9,114 nt of DNA from Marinilabiliaceae bacterium (GTDB lineage Bacteria; Bacteroidota; Bacteroidia; Bacteroidales; Marinilabiliaceae). A model generated the notes under the pieces. That model was given only the letters and a program-made list of their open reading frames with translations. It had not been told where the DNA came from and did no database searches. The stretch lies in the NCBI GenBank assembly GCA_027010905.1, contig JALVBA010000163.1, forward strand, positions 1 to 9,114, written 5' to 3'. This document shows, one piece after another, positions 5,391-9,114 of this stretch; position 1 is the stretch's first letter; every line of letters begins with the position of its first letter. The translations under genes and the position numbers were made by a program.

Positions 5391-6452
5391 ATGACACCGG
5401 AACTCTTATCAACTATCATCACTGACCTATTCCACAATTTCAAGCAGGCCATCATGATAACAGGCTTTGTGTTTGTTATGATGATGGTTATAGAGTATAT
5501 TAATGTTCAGACTAACGGCCTCTGGCAAAACAGTATCTCAGGAAACCGTTGGAAGCAGTATCTTCTTGCAGCAACATTAGGTGTCATTCCCGGATGTTTG
5601 GGAGCTTTTACTGCTGTTGCTCTGTTTTCTCACAGGTTAATCTCTTTTGGCGCAATAGTAACTGCGATGATTGCAACCAGTGGCGATGAAGCATTTGTTA
5701 TGTTCGCCAGGTTTCCGCAGAAGGCTATCCTGCTCACCGCAATTCTTTTTGCGGTAAGCATAATTGCCGGGTATGTTACCGACCTTCTTTACAAACCCAA
5801 GAGACTACTTACAGATTTTGCCGACCGTGAATTCCCTCTGCATAAAGAGCCTGAGTGTGATTGTTTTCAAAAGGAGACTATTTTTAAGCAACTCACCCAT
5901 CCTACAACACCTCGCGTATTGCTATTTTTGTTAGTCTCTGTATTGCTGCTGGCTGTAATCATAGGAGTTCTTGCAGGAGATGAGCCAGAGTGGATAAGAG
6001 TAACACTCTATGTGGTTATCGGTTTTTCTCTCTTCATCGTTGTCTCAGTTCCCAACCATTTCCTGAAAAAACATCTCTGGAATCATATTGTAAAAAAACA
6101 TATTCCACGAATATTTTTGTGGACTTTCGGGACTCTGCTTGTGATGGCTGTTTTGTCATACTACCTCGATGTGCAACAGCTAATCTCTAACAATATGCTA
6201 TGGGTATTACTAGTTGCTGTTTTAATTGGCATCATCCCCGAATCAGGCCCTCACCTAGTTTTTGTTACACTTTTTGCTAATGATCCGTCGCAGATACCTT
6301 TCAGTATTCTTCTGGCCTCATCAATTGCTCAGGACGGGCACGGAATGCTGCCCCTTCTGGCAGAATCAAAAAGGGGTTTTGTTGCAGTTAAGGTTACAAA
6401 TATGATTTTTGCTCTTATTGCCGGGATGTCAGGATTCCTTTTAGGATATTAG
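5391..6452 (+). CDS. polytopic membrane protein, putative heavy-metal exporter (ArsP_2-like)
   Basis: This 353-residue inner-membrane protein has about ten hydrophobic segments, resembling the putative 10-TM heavy-metal exporter family ArsP_2, also annotated as a putative manganese or arsenic efflux protein. It shows internal two-fold repetition: GVIPGCLGAFTAV (64-76) leading to TSGDEAF (96-102), and GIIPESGPHLVFV (280-292) leading to AQDGHGM (313-319). Such paired GxIP and acidic/His motifs suggest two inverted half-sites forming a transport path. The central loop (about 135-170) carries HKEPECDCF, with His151, Cys156 and Cys158, a likely metal-contact site. The substrate cannot be read from sequence. 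The ATG follows the cupin stop by 12 bp with a weak ribosome site. It is the last gene of the four-gene run. Confidence 0.8.
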   Translation: MTPELLSTIITDLFHNFKQAIMITGFVFVMMMVIEYINVQTNGLWQNSISGNRWKQYLLAATLGVIPGCLGAFTAVALFSHRLISFGAIVTAMIATSGDEAFVMFARFPQKAILLTAILFAVSIIAGYVTDLLYKPKRLLTDFADREFPLHKEPECDCFQKETIFKQLTHPTTPRVLLFLLVSVLLLAVIIGVLAGDEPEWIRVTLYVVIGFSLFIVVSVPNHFLKKHLWNHIVKKHIPRIFLWTFGTLLVMAVLSYYLDVQQLISNNMLWVLLVAVLIGIIPESGPHLVFVTLFANDPSQIPFSILLASSIAQDGHGMLPLLAESKRGFVAVKVTNMIFALIAGMSGFLLGY

Positions 6453-6512
6453 TTAGCAAATGAAATATTCTTACCGTATAAAAAAATATAAAGTAAAAGA
6501 GCTGCTCTCGTA
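6453..6512. other. convergent gap between exporter and fcl genes
   Basis: Two converging genes end here, so a bidirectional terminator is expected. Only a weak A/T-rich dyad is visible: TTCTTAC (6468-6474) against GTAAAAGA (6493-6500), with TATA (6477-6480) against TATA (6487-6490) inside. No G/C-rich stem with a T run exists on either strand, so termination may be factor-dependent. Confidence 0.3.
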
Positions 6513-7610
6513 TCAATCATTCAAATACCACCGAAACAGTTTGTTTAAACCCTCCTCAATCTCAACCTTATGATGCCAGCCAAGCTCATGTATTTTCGAG
6601 ACGTCAGTTAGCTTACGCATTGTCCCGTCCGGTTTATTAGTGTTAAACTTAAACTCACCTTTAAAACCTATAACCTTTTTTATTAGAAGAGCCAACTCTT
6701 TTATCGACACCTCTTTCCCTGTCCCTATATTTATATGTGTGTTTCTTACCTCTGCCCTACCCCCAACAACATCTCTAAAATCTACTTTCTCCATAACATG
6801 AACACATGCATCAGCCATCTCCTCGGACCAAAGAAACTCTCTCATTGGGTTTCCTGAACCCCATATCTCTACAGAACAGCCCCCCTTAGGCCTCCCGGAA
6901 GAGGAATGCTGGATACCATATTTTAACAAAACTTTCAAAATATCTTCTTTAGAAGCACCACCCGATACTTCTTCAACCGGACGAAGATTCAAATCTCTCC
7001 TGACGGCATCCCAATCATCATTTTCCAAACAGTGTCCTAAATATATTTTTCGCATCAAAGCTGGTAAGACATGCGATTTTTCAAGGTCAAAATTGTCATT
7101 GGGGCCATAAAGGTTGGTTGGCATCACAGAAAAAAAGTTTGTACCGTACTGTATATTGTACGACTCACACATCTTTATCCCGGCAATCTTGGCTATGGCA
7201 TACGGTTCGTTTGTATATTCAAGAACATCGGTAAGCAGATACTCCTCTTTCATCGGCTGAGGACACTCTTTAGGATAGATACATGTACTCCCCAGAAAAA
7301 GCAATTTCTTAACTCCCGCTTTATAAGCACTGTGAATTACATTATTCTGAATTTGCAGATTGCCGTAAATGAAATCGGCACGATAAGTATTGTTTGCAAC
7401 AATACCCCCAACCTTCGCCGCAGCAAGAAAAACATACTCAGGTTTCTCATCTTCAAAAAACTGTTCTACTTCAGACTGTTGTGTCAAGTCAAGCTCTTTC
7501 GAAGTTCTAAGCACAAAATTACTGTACCCCCTCTCTTTCAGGCTTCTCAAAATTGCACTACCCACCAAGCCTCGATGACCGGCAATATATATCTTACTTG
7601 TATATTTCAT
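6513..7610 (-). CDS. fcl: GDP-L-fucose synthase
   Basis: The enzyme epimerises and reduces GDP-4-keto-6-deoxy-D-mannose to GDP-L-fucose with NADPH, the step after Gmd, in the cytoplasm. It is a short-chain dehydrogenase-type protein of 365 residues. The N-terminal nucleotide-binding motif is GHRGLVG (11-17). The catalytic set is Ser108, Tyr137 and Lys141 (YAIAK), with Cys110 and His180 matching the acid/base residues Cys109 and His179 of E. coli. PTNLYGPNDNFD and GSGNPMREFLW are family signatures. The enzyme exceeds E. coli's 321 residues because of an insertion at about 198-246, common in Bacteroidetes members. It is read in the same direction as gmd but separated from it by the GxxExxY gene. 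Confidence 0.96.
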   Translation of the reverse strand: MKYTSKIYIAGHRGLVGSAILRSLKERGYSNFVLRTSKELDLTQQSEVEQFFEDEKPEYVFLAAAKVGGIVANNTYRADFIYGNLQIQNNVIHSAYKAGVKKLLFLGSTCIYPKECPQPMKEEYLLTDVLEYTNEPYAIAKIAGIKMCESYNIQYGTNFFSVMPTNLYGPNDNFDLEKSHVLPALMRKIYLGHCLENDDWDAVRRDLNLRPVEEVSGGASKEDILKVLLKYGIQHSSSGRPKGGCSVEIWGSGNPMREFLWSEEMADACVHVMEKVDFRDVVGGRAEVRNTHINIGTGKEVSIKELALLIKKVIGFKGEFKFNTNKPDGTMRKLTDVSKIHELGWHHKVEIEEGLNKLFRWYLND

Positions 7611-7654
7611 ATACTTACGAATTTATCGAATAAATACGGATTATCACGAATAGT
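7611..7654. repeat. left inverted flank of the GxxExxY cassette
   Basis: The + strand carries ACGAAT, TCGAAT and ACGAAT units at about 7617-7652. Its reverse complement aligns imperfectly, with small gaps, to 8042-8083: both contain TATTCGT, ATAAT, CCGTA or TCGTA, ATTCG and end GTA-x-TAT. The stop codon and last residues (NYS) of the GxxExxY gene lie inside this repeat. It also fills the space before the fcl start. Confidence 0.5.
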
Positions 7655-7979
7655 TTGGATTAAGAATACGCTTATAGGTTAATGATGGAGTACCGAAATT
7701 AACTAATAAACCTAATTTGAAATTAATCGCCTTTAAATAATTTCCCGTCTGTTCATATTGGTTTTTAAAGAAACCTTGAACAGCTTTAAGCTCAACGACA
7801 ATTACATCATAACAAACAAAATCTGCCACATAAAACTTTTTCAATGGCTCACCATCATAGAATATAGTTAATTTTCGATGCCTTTCGAATGGAATCCCTT
7901 GTTTCACAAACTCCCTCTCAAGAGCCTCTTGATATACTGCCTCTAAAAAACCAGACCCCAAAGCAGAATGTACATTCAT
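7644..7979 (-). CDS. GxxExxY protein (PDDEXK_3-like), 5' end broken by a stop codon
   Basis: This is a GxxExxY-family protein (TIGR04256/PDDEXK_3 type), small predicted nuclease-fold proteins of unknown role common in Bacteroidetes. The name motif is at 10-16 (GFLEAVY). The PD-(D/E)xK-like core is Asp53 in ADFVCYD with Glu63 and Lys65 in VELKAV, then EQTGNYLKAINFKLGLLVNFG. From ATG 7979 the product has 111 residues and begins inside the conserved VHSALG helix; family members usually reach about 15-20 residues further. Those residues are encoded upstream but cut off by an in-frame TAA (7998-8000). ATG 7979 is the only usable start after that stop. The gene separates gmd from fcl and may be decaying or made in shortened form. 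Confidence 0.8.
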   Translation of the reverse strand: MNVHSALGSGFLEAVYQEALEREFVKQGIPFERHRKLTIFYDGEPLKKFYVADFVCYDVIVVELKAVQGFFKNQYEQTGNYLKAINFKLGLLVNFGTPSLTYKRILNPNYS

Positions 7980-7996
7980 ACACGCCCCGATAACAT
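7976..7996 (-). other. six-codon upstream ORF overlapping the GxxExxY restart ATG
   Basis: Out of frame with the main gene, ATG (7996-7994) opens MLSGRV and ends in TGA (7978-7976). This overlaps the restart codon ATG (7979-7977) as ATGA. GAGGAG (8009-8004) lies seven bases before the small ORF. This arrangement would allow termination-reinitiation to deliver ribosomes to the shortened gene. It may be chance, since the GAGGAG bases are also the old Glu-Glu codons. Confidence 0.35.
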
Positions 7997-8030
7997 TTTA
8001 ACTCTCCTCTTTAAAAATAATTTCAGTCAC
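7980..8030 (-). pseudogene. lost 5' end of the GxxExxY gene with in-frame TAA
   Basis: Reading in the same frame upstream of ATG 7979, GTG at 8030-8028 opens VTEIIFKEES, then TAA (8000-7998), then NVIGACMNVHSALG running into the gene. Family members have a Tyr at the stop position (EESYKIIGAC-type start), so TAT or TAC has become TAA. The match on both sides of the stop shows that this is a nonsense change in a formerly longer gene, or a sequencing error. Confidence 0.7.
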
Positions 8031-8041
8031 CTTAGACTATT

Positions 8042-8083
8042 TTATTCGTATAATTCGTACCTTAAAATTCGCATAATTAGTAT
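8042..8083. repeat. right inverted flank of the GxxExxY cassette
   Basis: The + strand carries ATTCGTATAATTCGTACC, AAATTCGCATAATTAG and a further ATTCG reaching into the gmd stop region. It is the inverted counterpart of 7611-7654. The repeats bracket about 470 bp holding only the GxxExxY gene. No transposase is present. Confidence 0.5.
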
Positions 8084-9114
8084 TATTCGAAATAGTTCAT
8101 CACTCTGTGACCGCCATCTTTAAGATACTTCTCACGTTTCATCAGATCAATATCCGACTGCATCATATCTTTCACCAAAGCAGGTAGGTCATACTCAGGC
8201 TCCCAACCAAGTTTCTCTTTAGCTTTTGTAGGGTCTCCTATCAGCAACTCCACCTCTGTTGGTCTGAAATATTCCGGATCGACTTTAACAACTACCTTGC
8301 CAACCTCAACCTGATAGTCGGGATTATTGCATACCTTCACTACTCCGACCTCATCAACACCCTCTCCACTGAATTCAAGCTCCACACCAACCTCATTAAA
8401 AGCAAAACGTACAAAATCACGAACAGTTGTTGTTACTCCGGTTGCTATCACATAATCATCAGGCTTATCCTGCTGAAGAACTAACCACATTGCTTTAATA
8501 TAATCTTTAGCATGACCCCAGTCACGTTTGGCATTCATGTTCCCCAGATATAACATCTCCTGCATACCCAGACTAATACGTGACACTGCTCTGGTAATTT
8601 TTCGCGTCACAAATGTCTCTCCCCTTAACGGGCTCTCGTGATTGAACAAGATACCGTTACAAGCATACAGATTGTATGCTTCGCGATAATTTACCGTTAT
8701 CCAGTAGCCATACATCTTAGCCACGGCGTAAGGGCTACGTGGGTAAAAAGGTGTCTTCTCCGACTGTGGAATCTCCTGTACCAACCCATACAATTCTGAT
8801 GTTGATGCCTGATAGATCCTAGTCTTCTCAATCAATCCCAACAGCCTTACCGCTTCAAGTATTCTCAATGTACCCAAACCATCAACATTAGCAGTGTACT
8901 CGGGAGTGTCAAAACTCACTTTAACATGACTCATTGCCCCAAGATTGTAAATCTCGTCAGGTTGAATCTCCTGAATAATACGAATCAGATTGGTCGAATC
9001 AGACAGGTCACCATAGTGAAGAATCATATTACGATTATCTACATGAGGATCCTGATAGAGATGATCAATCCTATCTGTATTAAAAAGGGATGATCGTCTT
9101 TTTATTCCATGTAC
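8083..9114 (-). CDS. gmd: GDP-mannose 4,6-dehydratase, 5' end outside the window
   Basis: Gmd converts GDP-D-mannose to GDP-4-keto-6-deoxy-D-mannose using bound NADP, the first step to GDP-L-fucose and related 6-deoxy sugars. The frame stays open to 9114, so the real gene does not start at the ATG at 9027. The 29 codons upstream (VHGIKRRSS to QDPHVDNRN) match the family, and only about 28 residues with the GxTGxxG nucleotide-binding loop are missing. Within the visible 343 residues, YQASTSELYG (101-110) and SPYAVAK (127-133) give the catalytic Thr/Ser, Glu107, Tyr129 and Lys133. NHESPLRGETFVTRKITRA, GNMNAKRDWGHAKDY and VDPEYFRPTEVELLIGDP are signatures. E. coli has ESPRRGETF where this has ESPLRGETF. 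Full length would be about 371 residues, as usual. Confidence 0.96.
   Translation of the reverse strand, partial: VHGIKRRSSLFNTDRIDHLYQDPHVDNRNMILHYGDLSDSTNLIRIIQEIQPDEIYNLGAMSHVKVSFDTPEYTANVDGLGTLRILEAVRLLGLIEKTRIYQASTSELYGLVQEIPQSEKTPFYPRSPYAVAKMYGYWITVNYREAYNLYACNGILFNHESPLRGETFVTRKITRAVSRISLGMQEMLYLGNMNAKRDWGHAKDYIKAMWLVLQQDKPDDYVIATGVTTTVRDFVRFAFNEVGVELEFSGEGVDEVGVVKVCNNPDYQVEVGKVVVKVDPEYFRPTEVELLIGDPTKAKEKLGWEPEYDLPALVKDMMQSDIDLMKREKYLKDGGHRVMNYFE

Noticed and set aside
7071..7682. 203-residue + strand open frame
   Set aside because: It lies almost wholly antisense to fcl, whose catalytic residues and signatures are complete. Its product has no recognisable domain and its composition is that of a reverse-frame shadow.
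8083..9027. gmd starting at the ATG at 9027
   Set aside because: The frame stays open to the window edge and the 29 upstream codons match Gmd, so that ATG is internal.

Overview
The window reads as Bacteroidetes chromosome, most likely Bacteroidales or a close relative. The evidence is A/T-rich DNA at roughly 40% GC, few Shine-Dalgarno sequences before starts, promoter candidates of the TAnnTTTG type, a sufBCD cluster with the family lengths seen in this phylum, a GDP-fucose synthase carrying the Bacteroidetes-type insertion, and a GxxExxY-family gene lodged between sugar-nucleotide genes. No tRNA, rRNA, CRISPR array or transposase is visible.

Layout. Positions 1-127 hold an unidentified tail of something upstream, closed by a good hairpin terminator. 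A 280-bp leader with two possible promoters and a hairpin precedes sufB (408-1856), sufC (2005-2757) and sufD (2820-4214), all on the + strand. These encode the SufBC2D scaffold that assembles Fe-S clusters. The sufB-sufC and sufC-sufD gaps are filled with different short repeats. The cysteine desulfurase gene sufS and sufE are not in the window.

After a 143-bp gap with a strong dyad come four close-packed + strand genes: a DUF134/UPF0251 predicted DNA-binding protein (4358-4792), a small Gly-rich zinc-ribbon protein (4819-5040), a single-domain cupin (5058-5378) and a polytopic membrane protein resembling the 10-TM heavy-metal exporter family ArsP_2 (5391-6452). The first three genes carry dense Cys or His sites and the fourth is a membrane carrier, so I infer a metal- or metalloid-responsive efflux unit. 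This is the best candidate here for an undescribed system.

The right third lies on the - strand and reads leftward: gmd (8083-9114, running off the window), a GxxExxY gene (7644-7979) and fcl (6513-7610). Gmd and Fcl together turn GDP-mannose into GDP-L-fucose for surface glycans. The GxxExxY gene splits this normally adjacent pair. It is flanked by imperfect inverted repeats built of ATTCG units, and its 5' end is broken by an in-frame TAA, so it looks like an inserted and partly decayed cassette.
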